Source of the DNA: Clostridia bacterium
Lineage (GTDB): Bacteria; Bacillota; Clostridia; Christensenellales; CAG-138
NCBI GenBank assembly: GCA_017547885.1
Contig: JAFYOP010000006.1
Coordinates: 62,001 to 126,000 of the forward strand
Reading direction: 5' to 3'
Length of the DNA stretch: 64,000 bases
The first letter of the stretch is position 1; every line of letters starts with the position of its first letter. This document shows positions 16,307 through 24,941 of the stretch, piece by piece. A program made the position numbers and the translations under genes. The notes beneath the pieces are model-generated. The model did not search any database. It was given only the letters and a program-made list of their open reading frames with translations, and was not told the DNA's origin.

Positions 16307-16897
16307 TTTCAGCTTTACCGAAAGGTATTTGCTGTTCTTATCCACAAACCGCCATGGCTTATCCCTGTGCTCCGGCGCATAGTCTATATTGATGCGTGGT
16401 GTGGCGGCTATTTGGGGTTCTTCCCCTTCCCTTTCCAGCACATACAGGCTGTCGCCGCAAAGGTCTGCGCCGTAATCCGCCCTTGTAATGCCCAGCGCCA
16501 TACACAGCTTGCCGGGGCCGCTGCACAGCGCGGCAGGCTTGTCCGTATTTCTTCTCGCAGCCATTATATCCATGCCTTCCACTGGCTCCAGCGCCCTTAT
16601 CAGCACGCATTCGGGCTTTCCGGCAGGGCCGGTGGCAAAGTTAAGGCAATTGTACATGCCGTATATAAGGTATACATAAGCATACCCGCCCTCTCCAAAA
16701 AGTACCCTTGTTCTTCCCTTTGGGTCTCCCTTTGAGGCATGGGCGGCAGTATCTTCTGTGCCAAGGTAGGCTTCCGTTTCCACAATTCGGCCTGAGGTTA
16801 CCCCATCAGCCGTTACAGATACCAATGTGCAGCCGATAAGCTTTTTCGCTATATCCACTGTATTTCCAAGATAAAACTCTCTCTCCAGTTTGGCCAT
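16304..16897 (-). CDS. 3-methyladenine DNA glycosylase (AAG/MPG family)
   Basis: This 197-residue monofunctional glycosylase excises alkylated and deaminated purines. Family signatures include the start region LEREFYLGNTVDIAKKLIGC, the catalytic-Glu segment GRIVETEAYLG followed by DTAAHAS, the YVYLIYGMYNCLN block and the C-terminal RINIDYA...PWRF. The start at 16897 follows AAAGGAGAGAGAGACG; longer in-frame ATG starts lack a ribosome site. It stands alone between proC and the divergent LCP gene. Confidence 0.94.
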   Translation of the reverse strand: MAKLEREFYLGNTVDIAKKLIGCTLVSVTADGVTSGRIVETEAYLGTEDTAAHASKGDPKGRTRVLFGEGGYAYVYLIYGMYNCLNFATGPAGKPECVLIRALEPVEGMDIMAARRNTDKPAALCSGPGKLCMALGITRADYGADLCGDSLYVLEREGEEPQIAATPRINIDYAPEHRDKPWRFVDKNSKYLSVKLK

Positions 16898-17037
16898 CGT
16901 CTCTCTCTCCTTTGCAACAATTATATCCTTTGTAAAGGCATCTGAAAAGAAGATGAAATTTAATCCATTGTTCATATAATTTGGTCGTATTGTGGTGTAT
17001 AATGTATGAAGCTAAAAATCGAGGTGACGAATTACCA

Positions 17038-18360
17038 ATGGAAAAGAACAAAAAGGCCGGCATAAATACCAAGCTGCTGGTGCTGATAATAATACTTTTG
17101 ATAGTCCTTGGGGCAGCAATATACGCGCTGTCCTTTTACGGGGACATTTCCGACCCGGAAAGTCTCTTTGACGAGCCTGTTATAACCCCTGCCCCTGTGA
17201 CGGAATCCACACCCGCGCCCACCGCAGAACCTACCCCTACCCCGGATCCGGACAAGGTGCTTTCTGCACAGTCGGATGAGGAATTCATGTCCAAGCGCAC
17301 CAATATATTGGTGCTGGGCATTGACGAAAGCGCAGAGCGCGAGGACTGGGGCAGCTTCCGCACAGATACCATACTGCTGGTATCCGTAGATTTTTCGGAC
17401 AATGATGTATGCATGGTATCCATCCCCCGTGACAGCTACGTTAAGCTGTACACCGCCAACGGCAATCTTGTGAATGAAGCAAATCCTTACAACAAGATAA
17501 ACAGCGCTTTTTCAGAGGGCGGCGGCGCCCAGAAAAAGGGCTTTGAATACACCATGACTACCATAGAGCAGCTCATGGGCATCAATGTGGACTATTACTG
17601 CGCATTCAACATGAACGTGGTAAAAGAAGTGGTGGATGCCATGGGCGGCGTAGATTATGATGTGGATGTTGAAGTGACCATGAACGGGCGAACCCTTTCC
17701 CCCGGTTTTCAGCATCTGGACGGTCAGGGCGTACTGGACTACTGCCGTCAGCGCAAGGGCTCCTCTGATATTGCCCGCATAGACCGTCAGCAGCGCATGC
17801 TCACCGCCATACTTGAGCAGCTTAAGTCCACCAACCAGATAGTAAATCTGCCCTCTATCTATACAGCGGTGCAGGATAATATCATGACAAATCTGTCCTT
17901 CAAGCAGATATCATCCCTTTCCCTTGTTGCGCTGCGCATGGATATGGAGCAGCTCAGCCGCTACACCGTGGAGGGAAAAGCCATGGACATTGCAGGCCGC
18001 AGCTGCTGGTGCATTAAGGCCGCAGAGCTTGAAAAGCTGGTAAAGGATATCTGGGGCAAAAACATAACGGTAGACCCTGAAATCGATTATGATTATATGG
18101 CTGCACAGCTTGAGCTTACCCGCCAGGCCATCGCCCCCGAGCTGAACCGTGGGATACAGGCCTACAACACCGCTTACACTTTGCTCAACAGCTATAAGAA
18201 TGAAATAGACAGCGAAAGCTACAAAAACCTCAAGGCCTACGCAAAGGCGCTGGAAGACGCCATTGACAGCCTCTCAAAAGAGGAGCTGGATATGTACACC
18301 CCTCCTGTTGAACAGCTTTGTTATTCTATTTGCAATCAGTACGGTATTCAGCTATACTAA
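17038..18360 (+). CDS. LytR-CpsA-Psr (LCP) family protein
   Basis: LCP enzymes transfer glycopolymers such as teichoic acid or capsule from lipid carriers to peptidoglycan on the outer face of the membrane. One N-terminal membrane anchor (LLVLIIILLIVLGAAIY) is followed by a Pro/Thr-rich spacer (PTAEPTPTPDPD). The LCP domain has the conserved TDTILLVSV, SIPRDSYV, NKINSAFSEGG and RQRKGSSDIARIDRQQRM motifs. The C-terminus carries about 100 extra helical residues. The start at 17038 lies downstream of GAGGTGACG; an in-frame ATG at 16981 lacks support. The gene is alone, with no visible partner that would name its polymer. Confidence 0.93.
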   Translation: MEKNKKAGINTKLLVLIIILLIVLGAAIYALSFYGDISDPESLFDEPVITPAPVTESTPAPTAEPTPTPDPDKVLSAQSDEEFMSKRTNILVLGIDESAEREDWGSFRTDTILLVSVDFSDNDVCMVSIPRDSYVKLYTANGNLVNEANPYNKINSAFSEGGGAQKKGFEYTMTTIEQLMGINVDYYCAFNMNVVKEVVDAMGGVDYDVDVEVTMNGRTLSPGFQHLDGQGVLDYCRQRKGSSDIARIDRQQRMLTAILEQLKSTNQIVNLPSIYTAVQDNIMTNLSFKQISSLSLVALRMDMEQLSRYTVEGKAMDIAGRSCWCIKAAELEKLVKDIWGKNITVDPEIDYDYMAAQLELTRQAIAPELNRGIQAYNTAYTLLNSYKNEIDSESYKNLKAYAKALEDAIDSLSKEELDMYTPPVEQLCYSICNQYGIQLY

Positions 18361-18377
18361 TATTATAAACTATACAG

Positions 18378-18406
18378 TGATATTTGGGGGCTTATGCCCC
18401 CATCGT
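18378..18406 (+). other. Two-part hairpin upstream of the YbaK gene
   Basis: GGGGGC/GCCCCC (loop TTAT) forms an inner stem, and GTGAT/GTCAC can extend it across a small internal loop. No T tract follows, so it is not an obvious terminator. It could be the end of the LCP transcript or an mRNA structure ahead of the YbaK gene. Confidence 0.4.
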
Positions 18407-18434
18407 CACAATACATACTATTTTGGAGGAATCC

Positions 18435-18917
18435 ATGTCCGTAGAAAAAGTTAGAGAGCACCTCAAATCCTTTGGTTTTGAGGATAGAATCATGGAGTTT
18501 GACATCTCTACCGCCACCGTTGCCGAAGCCGCAGAGACCCTTGGCGTAATACCCGCCCGCATAGCCAAAACCCTCTCCTTCAAGGATGAGGAGCATGGCT
18601 GCATACTGGTACTCATGGCAGGCGATGCAAAGGTAGACAATAAAAAATATCGCGCACAGTTCGGCGTAAAGCCCCACATGCTCTCCCATGAAGAAGCGTT
18701 GGAGTTTACCGGCCATGCCGTAGGCGGCGTTTGCCCCTTTGCCGTGCCCGAAAATATCCCCGTATATCTGGATGTTTCCATGCAGCGCTTTGAAACCGTA
18801 TTTCCCGCCGCAGGCAGCGCCGCAAGCGCCGTACGCCTCAACTGTGAGGAGCTGCATACCTGCTCCCTCTCCCGCGGCTGGATAGACGTATGCAAGGGCT
18901 GGGGCGAAGAAGAATAG
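18435..18917 (+). CDS. YbaK/EbsC-family aminoacyl-tRNA deacylase
   Basis: This 160-residue single-domain protein belongs to the YbaK/ProX-like editing family, which hydrolyses mischarged tRNA (typically Cys-tRNAPro or similar). Recognisable parts are the N-terminal helix VREHLKSFGF, the KTLSFKDEE strand with its conserved Lys, DAKVDNKKYRAQF, and the GHAVGGVCPFAV loop that forms the substrate pocket. The start follows TTGGAGGAATCC. The gene sits 22 bases upstream of the aldo/keto reductase and is probably co-transcribed with it. The exact tRNA substrate cannot be told from sequence. Confidence 0.9.
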   Translation: MSVEKVREHLKSFGFEDRIMEFDISTATVAEAAETLGVIPARIAKTLSFKDEEHGCILVLMAGDAKVDNKKYRAQFGVKPHMLSHEEALEFTGHAVGGVCPFAVPENIPVYLDVSMQRFETVFPAAGSAASAVRLNCEELHTCSLSRGWIDVCKGWGEEE

Positions 18918-18939
18918 CCTGCTTTTAAGGAGGTCTTTC

Positions 18940-19953
18940 ATGGAATACATTACTTTAGGTAATACCGGTCTTAAGGTTTCTCGTCTCGGTCTTGGTGGAA
19001 TCCCCATTCAGCGCATCTCAAAAGAAGAGGCCGCTATACTGCTTCGCAAGCTGCCGGAATATGGCATAAACTATATCGATACGGCACGGGCCTATACCAT
19101 AAGCGAAGAGTACATCGGCGCAGGTATTGAAGGTATCCGTGATAAATTCGTTCTGGCTTCCAAGAGCATGGCCCGAACCAAGGAAGCAATGGCCGCCGAT
19201 ATTGATATCAGCCTTAAAAATCTCCGCACCGACTACATCGATATTTATCAGCTTCATTTTGTACAGGCTAAGGATTTTGATACTATTGTTGGTCCCGGCG
19301 GTGCATTGGAGGCTCTTATGGAAGCCAAGGAAGCCGGCAAAATACATCATATAGGCTTTACCGCCCATGAGCTTCCCATGTTTGAAAAGGCTCTGGAGCT
19401 GGACTGGGTAGAAACCATAATGTTCCCCTACAATTTTGTAGAAACTCATGGCATAGATGCAATGAAAAAATGCACCGATAAAGGCAAAGGCTTTATCTGC
19501 ATGAAGCCTCTGGCCGGCGGCGCAATAGAAAACGCTCCTTTGGCAATGCGCTTTATAGCCGCTAATAAGGATGTTTCCGTAAATATCCCCGGCATGGCCA
19601 ACGAAGAAGAACTTGCCCAGAACGTAAAGGCAGCTTCAGATCCCTCTCCCCTCACTGAGGCCGAGCTTGCAGAAATTCAAAACACCCGCGACACGCTGGG
19701 CAATCAGTTCTGCCGCAGGTGCAATTATTGCCAGCCCTGTACCGTTGGTATCAATATTTCCTTCTGTTTTACCATAAACGGTTACCTTACCCGTTATGGC
19801 CTTACAGATTGGCCCATAGCCCGTTATAAATCCATGGCAGTTACGCCCGACGCATGTATAGAGTGCGGTGCCTGTGAGTCCCGCTGCCCCTATAATCTGC
19901 CTATTATAAGCATGCTTAAAGACGTACATACAAACTTCAGCAAGGTACTGTAA
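18940..19953 (+). CDS. Aldo/keto reductase with C-terminal 4Fe-4S clusters
   Basis: The N-terminal 270 residues form an aldo/keto reductase barrel: LGNTGLKVSRLGLGG, the catalytic Asp and Tyr in YIDTARAYTISEEYIG, and a catalytic Lys in VLASKSM. The C-terminal part carries cysteine sets CRRCNYC..C and CIECGACESRCPYNLP, the latter a standard ferredoxin motif. Fusions of this kind are common in anaerobic Clostridia. Their physiological substrates are unknown. The start has AAGGAGG nine bases upstream. Confidence 0.92.
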   Translation: MEYITLGNTGLKVSRLGLGGIPIQRISKEEAAILLRKLPEYGINYIDTARAYTISEEYIGAGIEGIRDKFVLASKSMARTKEAMAADIDISLKNLRTDYIDIYQLHFVQAKDFDTIVGPGGALEALMEAKEAGKIHHIGFTAHELPMFEKALELDWVETIMFPYNFVETHGIDAMKKCTDKGKGFICMKPLAGGAIENAPLAMRFIAANKDVSVNIPGMANEEELAQNVKAASDPSPLTEAELAEIQNTRDTLGNQFCRRCNYCQPCTVGINISFCFTINGYLTRYGLTDWPIARYKSMAVTPDACIECGACESRCPYNLPIISMLKDVHTNFSKVL

Positions 19954-19960
19954 TCAACAC

Positions 19961-19993
19961 AAAAAAGCCCGCTCAACTTGAGCGGGCTTTTTG
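19961..19993. terminator. Bidirectional terminator between aldo/keto reductase and lipoprotein genes
   Basis: AAAAAAGCCCGCT...AGCGGGCTTTTT is symmetrical, with A's on one side and T's on the other, so it serves both converging genes. Confidence 0.92.
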
Positions 19994-20009
19994 TATTTTG
20001 CATGATTTA

Positions 20010-20540
20010 TTATTCGGGCAGTACGTCCAGCCCTTCGTTGAAATCCAGTACAAACTCCTTATCTGTAAGGGACATATCCGTATCAACGGTTGCATAAATG
20101 GCATTATCACCCGGCTGCAGCCTGAGAACATACTGTCCATCCCTTGTGTGCACATGGCTGCTTGCTATTACATTCTTTTCTTCATCGTAGAAGGTAATAT
20201 CTACCGCACATACCAGAGTATCGGGATATTCATTTACCGCAATAGCATCCATAAATGTATCCACATACTGTTCATATACCTGTATGTTGCGAAACGTCAC
20301 ATACTGCTCAAAATGATCCGCAGTGGATATCAATACCCCAAGCTCATCGTATGCACTGCTAAGGTCCGCCATATCCAGCTCTGCCGCATCCGGCGTAGGC
20401 GCCGGCGTAGGCGTAGATTCAGGAGTGGCTGTGGGTTCAGGCGGTATGGTTACGGTTGGATCTATCACAGATGCGGTGTTTACGCACCCGGTCATGCACA
20501 GGCATGCAAGGATAATCGCCAGCAGGGCTTTACTCTTCAT
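20010..20540 (-). CDS. Lipoprotein of unknown function
   Basis: The 176-residue protein has a lipoprotein signal peptide with lipobox MTGC (Cys19), followed by a low-complexity Pro/Thr linker (TPTPAPTPD). A compact beta-rich domain of about 120 residues follows, containing VCAVDITFYDEEKNVI and LQPGDNAIYATV. The latter resembles FxLYD-type extracellular domains, but that is only a resemblance. The start codon lies inside the last codons of pncB (11-base overlap) with AGGAGCG upstream, so it is translationally coupled to pncB. Confidence 0.75.
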   Translation of the reverse strand: MKSKALLAIILACLCMTGCVNTASVIDPTVTIPPEPTATPESTPTPAPTPDAAELDMADLSSAYDELGVLISTADHFEQYVTFRNIQVYEQYVDTFMDAIAVNEYPDTLVCAVDITFYDEEKNVIASSHVHTRDGQYVLRLQPGDNAIYATVDTDMSLTDKEFVLDFNEGLDVLPE

Positions 20541-21972
20541 CTTCGCTCCTGTTTTCTCTTATAAGTTTCTGTTTAAGGTTATACAGTTCGTCAGAGATAT
20601 CCACCTTGTATGTATGGGGATTCAGAATGCGCTTGTATTCATCCCAGAAGGATGCAAGTTCTCTACGATTGTATTCTCTTATTTCTTGTACGCTTGGAGA
20701 TTCGTACACCAGCTCACCCTTTACAAAGATGGGCACCAGCAATTCTCTTACATGGAAGTCCTTAAATACCTTTGTCTTATATGTCTGTATCGGATGATAC
20801 AGTTTAATGGGCTTTGTATCATCAATCGTTTCATGATCCAGCGCGATAAGATCCGCAAGGGCCATATTATTCTGGTTGCCATAAATTCGGAATACCTTTT
20901 TGTATCCGGGGTTGGTAAGCTTTACGATATTGTCGCTGAGCTTTATTTTGGGGGTCATCACACCGTCGTGGACAGTGGCGGCCAGCTTATATACACCACC
21001 CAGTGCAGGCCAGTCGTAAGATGTGATCATCTTGGTGCCAACGCCCCATACGTCAATTTTTGCTCCCTGTGCCTTCAGCTCACGGATAACATACTCATCA
21101 AGGTCGCTGGAGGCAAATATCTTGGCCTCGGTGTGGCCTGCGGCATCCAGCATCTTGCGTGCTTCCTTGGAAAGATATGCAAGGTCTCCGCTGTCCAGAC
21201 GAATACCCACGGGAGTATATCCCTTTGCCTTCAGCTCATCAAATACCTTTATGGCATTGGGTACGCCGGAGTTCAGCGTATCGTATGTATCCACCAGCAG
21301 CAGACAGGAATCCGGGAAAATATCGGCATATGCCCTGAAGGCTGTTATTTCATCGGGGAAACACATCACCCAGCTGTGAGCATGGGTGCCCTTTACGCCA
21401 ACGTCATACCACTGACCCGCCAGCACGTTGCTGGTGGAATCACAGCCGCCGATTATGGCTGCCCTTGCGCCGTAGGTACCTGCATCGGGGCCCTGCGCCC
21501 TGCGAAGGCCAAACTCCAGCACCGCGCCGCCGTCCGCCGCATATACCACACGACTGGCCTTGGTGGCTATAAGAGTCTGGTGGTTGATTATATTGAGCAG
21601 CGTGGTCTCTATCAGCTGTGCCTCCATAAAGGGAGCTCTTATGCGTACCAGTGGCTCCTGAGGGAATACCAGCGTTCCTTCCGGCACGGCGTACATATCT
21701 CCGGTAAAGCGCAGTTCTTTGAGCACACCAAGGAACTCCTCATCAAAGAGATTCAGCGAACGCAGGTAAGCTATATCATCATCGCCGAAATGCAGGTCCT
21801 GAATGTATTCTATGGCCGTCTGCAAACCGGCAGCAACGGTATACTCACTGTTTGGACGGCTTGTACGGAAGAACAGGTCAAATACCGCCTCATCCTTATC
21901 CATGCCGTTTTTATAGTAGCCATACATCATGGTCAGCTGGTACAGGTCAGTCATCATGGTAAGATTTCGCAT
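20530..21972 (-). CDS. pncB: Nicotinate phosphoribosyltransferase
   Basis: This 480-residue enzyme salvages nicotinate to nicotinate mononucleotide, using PRPP and ATP. Family sequence is visible from the N-terminus (LTMMTDLYQLTMMYGYYKNG, with the typical FR in LFFRTSR) through the catalytic-His and PRPP regions (GTHAHSWVM, VGIRLDSGDLAYLS, FASSDLDE, GVGTKM). It connects to NadD in this window (6556-7710), the next step of NAD synthesis. The start has GGGGG upstream. Both pncB and the overlapping lipoprotein gene read leftward. Confidence 0.95.
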   Translation of the reverse strand: MRNLTMMTDLYQLTMMYGYYKNGMDKDEAVFDLFFRTSRPNSEYTVAAGLQTAIEYIQDLHFGDDDIAYLRSLNLFDEEFLGVLKELRFTGDMYAVPEGTLVFPQEPLVRIRAPFMEAQLIETTLLNIINHQTLIATKASRVVYAADGGAVLEFGLRRAQGPDAGTYGARAAIIGGCDSTSNVLAGQWYDVGVKGTHAHSWVMCFPDEITAFRAYADIFPDSCLLLVDTYDTLNSGVPNAIKVFDELKAKGYTPVGIRLDSGDLAYLSKEARKMLDAAGHTEAKIFASSDLDEYVIRELKAQGAKIDVWGVGTKMITSYDWPALGGVYKLAATVHDGVMTPKIKLSDNIVKLTNPGYKKVFRIYGNQNNMALADLIALDHETIDDTKPIKLYHPIQTYKTKVFKDFHVRELLVPIFVKGELVYESPSVQEIREYNRRELASFWDEYKRILNPHTYKVDISDELYNLKQKLIRENRSEDEE

Positions 21973-22007
21973 AACAAATACCCCCTATTATTTTGCTGTT
22001 GGCTCTA

Positions 22008-22973
22008 TTATTCTTGAGCTTGTTCCTCGGGCTGTTCCTCAGTGCTCTCTTCAGCCTCCTGCGGTGCCTCGGTGCACTCGTCGGTTACTTCTTCTGTAGC
22101 TTCTTCGGCGGCCTCTTCCTCAATCACCTCGGGAGAGGGCCAGATAAGCCTGCCCAGCTGCTTTTCCCGTATGCCGCGAACGATAAAGAACAACACAACG
22201 CATACCACTACAACAAAGCTCAGCATCTCAGATACCCTTATCCCCTGAGTAAAAACCTCTCCGCCGGGCTTGATAAGGTACAGGCTGTCACCTCTGAGGC
22301 GCTCAACGAACATCCTCTCAAAGCCATACAGGGCGGCATAGCTTAGAATAGCATCGCCGTCGTGCTTAAACTTTTTGCGCAGGCTCCAGAGTATTATGAA
22401 CACTATCAGACACCACATGGACTCGTAAAAGAATGTTGCCATGTGATAGGGATTTGAGCAAAGCTCACCATTGAAATAATGTGTGCCGTCTATGCGCACC
22501 GCCATGGGGAACCACATAAGCGCACCGTTATTAATGGGCAGACCAAATGCTTCCTGATTGAAGAAATTGCCCCAGCGGCCTATGGACTGTGCCAGTACAA
22601 GGCCCGGCGCAATACAGTCCGCAAGCTTAAGGAAGCGATGCTTCTTTATCCTTGAATAGATAAACATGCCCAAAAGGCCGCCTATCACCGCGCCGTATAT
22701 GGCAAGGCCGCCCTCCCATATGTAAAGCATGCGTATAGGGTCAGATGCGTAGCTGGCCCATTCGAATATTACATAATACAGCCTTGCACCCACCACACCG
22801 GAAGGTATTATGACAAGGCACATATCCAGTATGTCATCTTCGGTAAGCCTCTTGCGCTTGCCCTCTTTAAGGGTAAGCCATACGGCAATGATGATGCCCA
22901 ATGCCATAAGCACGCCGTACCAGTAAACATCCCTGCCAAACAGAGTAAACGCGACCCTGCTGGGATTAGCCAT
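22008..22973 (-). CDS. lgt: Prolipoprotein diacylglyceryl transferase
   Basis: Lgt attaches diacylglycerol to the lipobox cysteine of prolipoproteins at the membrane. The signature GRWGNFFNQEAFG with the essential Arg/Asn is present, as is the N-terminal YWYGVLMALGI. About seven transmembrane segments can be counted. The C-terminal 55 residues are a very acidic Glu-rich tail (EEEAAEEATEE...), which is not part of the conserved enzyme. The start follows CGGAGGACAAAG. The gene lies upstream of pncB with a 35-base gap. Confidence 0.95.
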   Translation of the reverse strand: MANPSRVAFTLFGRDVYWYGVLMALGIIIAVWLTLKEGKRKRLTEDDILDMCLVIIPSGVVGARLYYVIFEWASYASDPIRMLYIWEGGLAIYGAVIGGLLGMFIYSRIKKHRFLKLADCIAPGLVLAQSIGRWGNFFNQEAFGLPINNGALMWFPMAVRIDGTHYFNGELCSNPYHMATFFYESMWCLIVFIILWSLRKKFKHDGDAILSYAALYGFERMFVERLRGDSLYLIKPGGEVFTQGIRVSEMLSFVVVVCVVLFFIVRGIREKQLGRLIWPSPEVIEEEAAEEATEEVTDECTEAPQEAEESTEEQPEEQAQE

Positions 22974-23201
22974 ATCTTTGTCCTCCGAAAGAATAATCTT
23001 TTATACAATGCCCACATTGGGGCATTATCTGTATTATACTCCAATATTCCCCTTTAATAAAGGCCGTCAATGTGAACAATGTTGGCCCTCGCCGGAAGGC
23101 ATATATCCCATTTTCCCATTCGCTCCCAAAACAGGCGTCGGGGAACCGGAAAGCTTTCCGATCCCCCAACAAGCAGGTATGGGTATCAATAGATATATGC
23201 T

Positions 23202-24644
23202 TTAGTATGCCCTGGCAAAATACATCAGGGTCTTGGCAGGCTTGCCGCAAAGTATGCACTTGCAGCCTTCCACATTGGTATCCTCTTCCATGGGCTTGCA
23301 GCGGGTAGAAGCGCCGGTAATGCACTTGATCTCGATCTCGCAGTCTGCGTCACTGCACCAGGGAGCCCTTACAAAGCCCTTCTTTACTCCGTCCATAAAT
23401 TCGCCGAAGTTCTCAGCGGTGGTGGTATGAGCCAGCCTATGCTCCAAAGCGGCGTTAAGCATACCTTCATGGATTTCATTCATCATCTCTACCAGACGCT
23501 CGGCAAGGCCTTCCATGGGCAGAGTGATCTTCTCGAGAGTATCGCGGCGAACAGCCACTACTACGCCGTTTTCGATATCGCGGGGACCAACTTCCAGACG
23601 TACGGGAACGCCCTTCATCTCCCACTGATTGAACTTCCAGCCGGCGCTCTGCTCGCTGTCGTCTACCTTCACGCGCAGGCCTGCGGCCTTGCACTGCTCA
23701 AACAGCTCGTTTGCCTTATCCAGTACGCCCTCTTTGTGCATGGCAATGGGCAGAATAACAACCTGAATGGGAGCGACCTTGGGGGGCAGCTTGAGGCCGC
23801 GGTCATCACCGTGAACCATGATAAGGCCGCCGATCATACGGGTGGAGGTGCCCCAGGAGGTGGTGTAGCAGTATTCCTGCTTGCCTTCGCGGCTAAGGTA
23901 CTTTATATCGTATGCACGGGCAAAGTGGTCAGACAGGAAGTGAGAAGTACCCATCTGCAGTGCCTTGCCGTCGTGCATGAGAGCTTCGCAGGTGTAGGTA
24001 GCTTCTGCACCGGCAAAGCGCTCGCTTTCGCTCTTGCCGCCGCGGATAACGGGGATGGCAAGTACGTTTACCATGAAGTCATAGTAAACGTCCAGCATGC
24101 GGAGGGTCTCTTCCACCGCGTCGTCATGGGTTTCATGGGCAGTATGGCCTTCCTGCCACAGGAACTCGGAAGTGCGAAGGAAGGGGCGGGTGCTCTTTTC
24201 CCAGCGCATAACGTTGCACCACTGGTTCATCAGCACAGGCAGATCACGGTAGGACTGTATCCACTTGGAATACATGGTGCCTATAATGGTTTCGCTGGTA
24301 GGACGAATGGCCAGTCGCTCCTGAAGCTTTTCGTTGCCGCCATGGGTTACCCAGGCTACCTCGGGAGCAAAGCCCTCAACGTGCTCAGCTTCCTTCATCA
24401 GCATGCTTTCGGGTATCAGCAGAGGGAAGTATGCATTCTGATGGCCGGTATCCTTAAAACGCTGATCCATCTCCTTCTGCATAAGCTCCCAGATGGCATA
24501 GCCATAGGGCTTTATAGTCATACAGCCCTTAACATCGGTATAGTCGCACATATCAGTCTTAAGAATGATATCGGTATACCACTTTGCAAAGTCCACGTCT
24601 CTGGAAGTGATCTCCTGAACGAACTGAGTTTCTTTCTTTGCCAT
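23202..24644 (-). CDS. proS: Prolyl-tRNA synthetase (short, archaeal/eukaryote-like type)
   Basis: The 480-residue ProS charges tRNAPro with proline. The class II motif 1-3 regions are present (PLLIPESML, RPTSETII, GTSTRMIGGLIMVHGDDRGL), followed by the anticodon-binding domain. The C-terminal zinc-binding domain has Cys residues in CKCILCGKPAK, ending in the usual aromatic ...YFARAY. It lacks the bacterial YbaK-like editing insertion; the separate YbaK protein at 18435 could supply editing in trans. Expression is controlled by the T-box leader just upstream. The start follows CGGAGGAAATT. Confidence 0.96.
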   Translation of the reverse strand: MAKKETQFVQEITSRDVDFAKWYTDIILKTDMCDYTDVKGCMTIKPYGYAIWELMQKEMDQRFKDTGHQNAYFPLLIPESMLMKEAEHVEGFAPEVAWVTHGGNEKLQERLAIRPTSETIIGTMYSKWIQSYRDLPVLMNQWCNVMRWEKSTRPFLRTSEFLWQEGHTAHETHDDAVEETLRMLDVYYDFMVNVLAIPVIRGGKSESERFAGAEATYTCEALMHDGKALQMGTSHFLSDHFARAYDIKYLSREGKQEYCYTTSWGTSTRMIGGLIMVHGDDRGLKLPPKVAPIQVVILPIAMHKEGVLDKANELFEQCKAAGLRVKVDDSEQSAGWKFNQWEMKGVPVRLEVGPRDIENGVVVAVRRDTLEKITLPMEGLAERLVEMMNEIHEGMLNAALEHRLAHTTTAENFGEFMDGVKKGFVRAPWCSDADCEIEIKCITGASTRCKPMEEDTNVEGCKCILCGKPAKTLMYFARAY

Positions 24645-24679
24645 AATTTCCTCCGGTGTTTATCGTATAGATATTTTTT

Positions 24680-24906
24680 ACTATAAAAAAACCGCCCTGA
24701 TATAAGGGCGGCAATATACCGCGGTACCACCTTAATTGGTTCTCGGTCGGCTTTAACGCTCTCCTGCGGCAGGGCATTTCCTCCCTGCGGAATACGGAAC
24801 GGGATCCCTTTGCTCAACGCAGCCGCCCTTTCAGCCTCTGAGGCAGCCTCTCTTTTCGCCGCTCTGTGCAAAGCGGGTTTTCCGCAATATCCTAATATCA
24901 AAAATT
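24680..24906 (-). ncRNA. T-box riboswitch leader of proS
   Basis: On the minus strand the leader contains the T-box consensus AAGGTGGTACCGCGG (24733-24719). A terminator hairpin follows (stem CCGCCCT/AGGGCGG, then seven T's, near 24712-24685). The roughly 170 bases upstream would form stem I and the linker. T-boxes sense uncharged tRNA, which here should be tRNAPro. I could not place the specifier codon with certainty. Confidence 0.92.
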
Positions 24907-24912
24907 TAAATA

Positions 24913-24941
24913 ATTATACCATTTGGCCGAATTTATGTCAA
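24913..24941 (-). promoter_or_regulatory. Promoter of the proS T-box leader
   Basis: TTGACA (24941-24936) and TATAAT (24918-24913) on the minus strand are perfect consensus boxes 17 bases apart. Transcription should begin near 24906, giving a leader of about 260 bases. The -35 box overlaps the stop codon of the upstream gene. Confidence 0.85.

Noticed and set aside
20323..22017. 564-residue plus-strand frame across pncB
   Set aside because: It is antisense to pncB and to the overlapping lipoprotein gene, and shows no ribosome site.
22974..23201. Hairpin GGGG...CGGAAAGCTTTCCG...CCCC between proS and lgt as a riboswitch
   Set aside because: It fits a transcription end or an lgt leader structure, but I could not match it to any riboswitch consensus and it lacks a clear T run.
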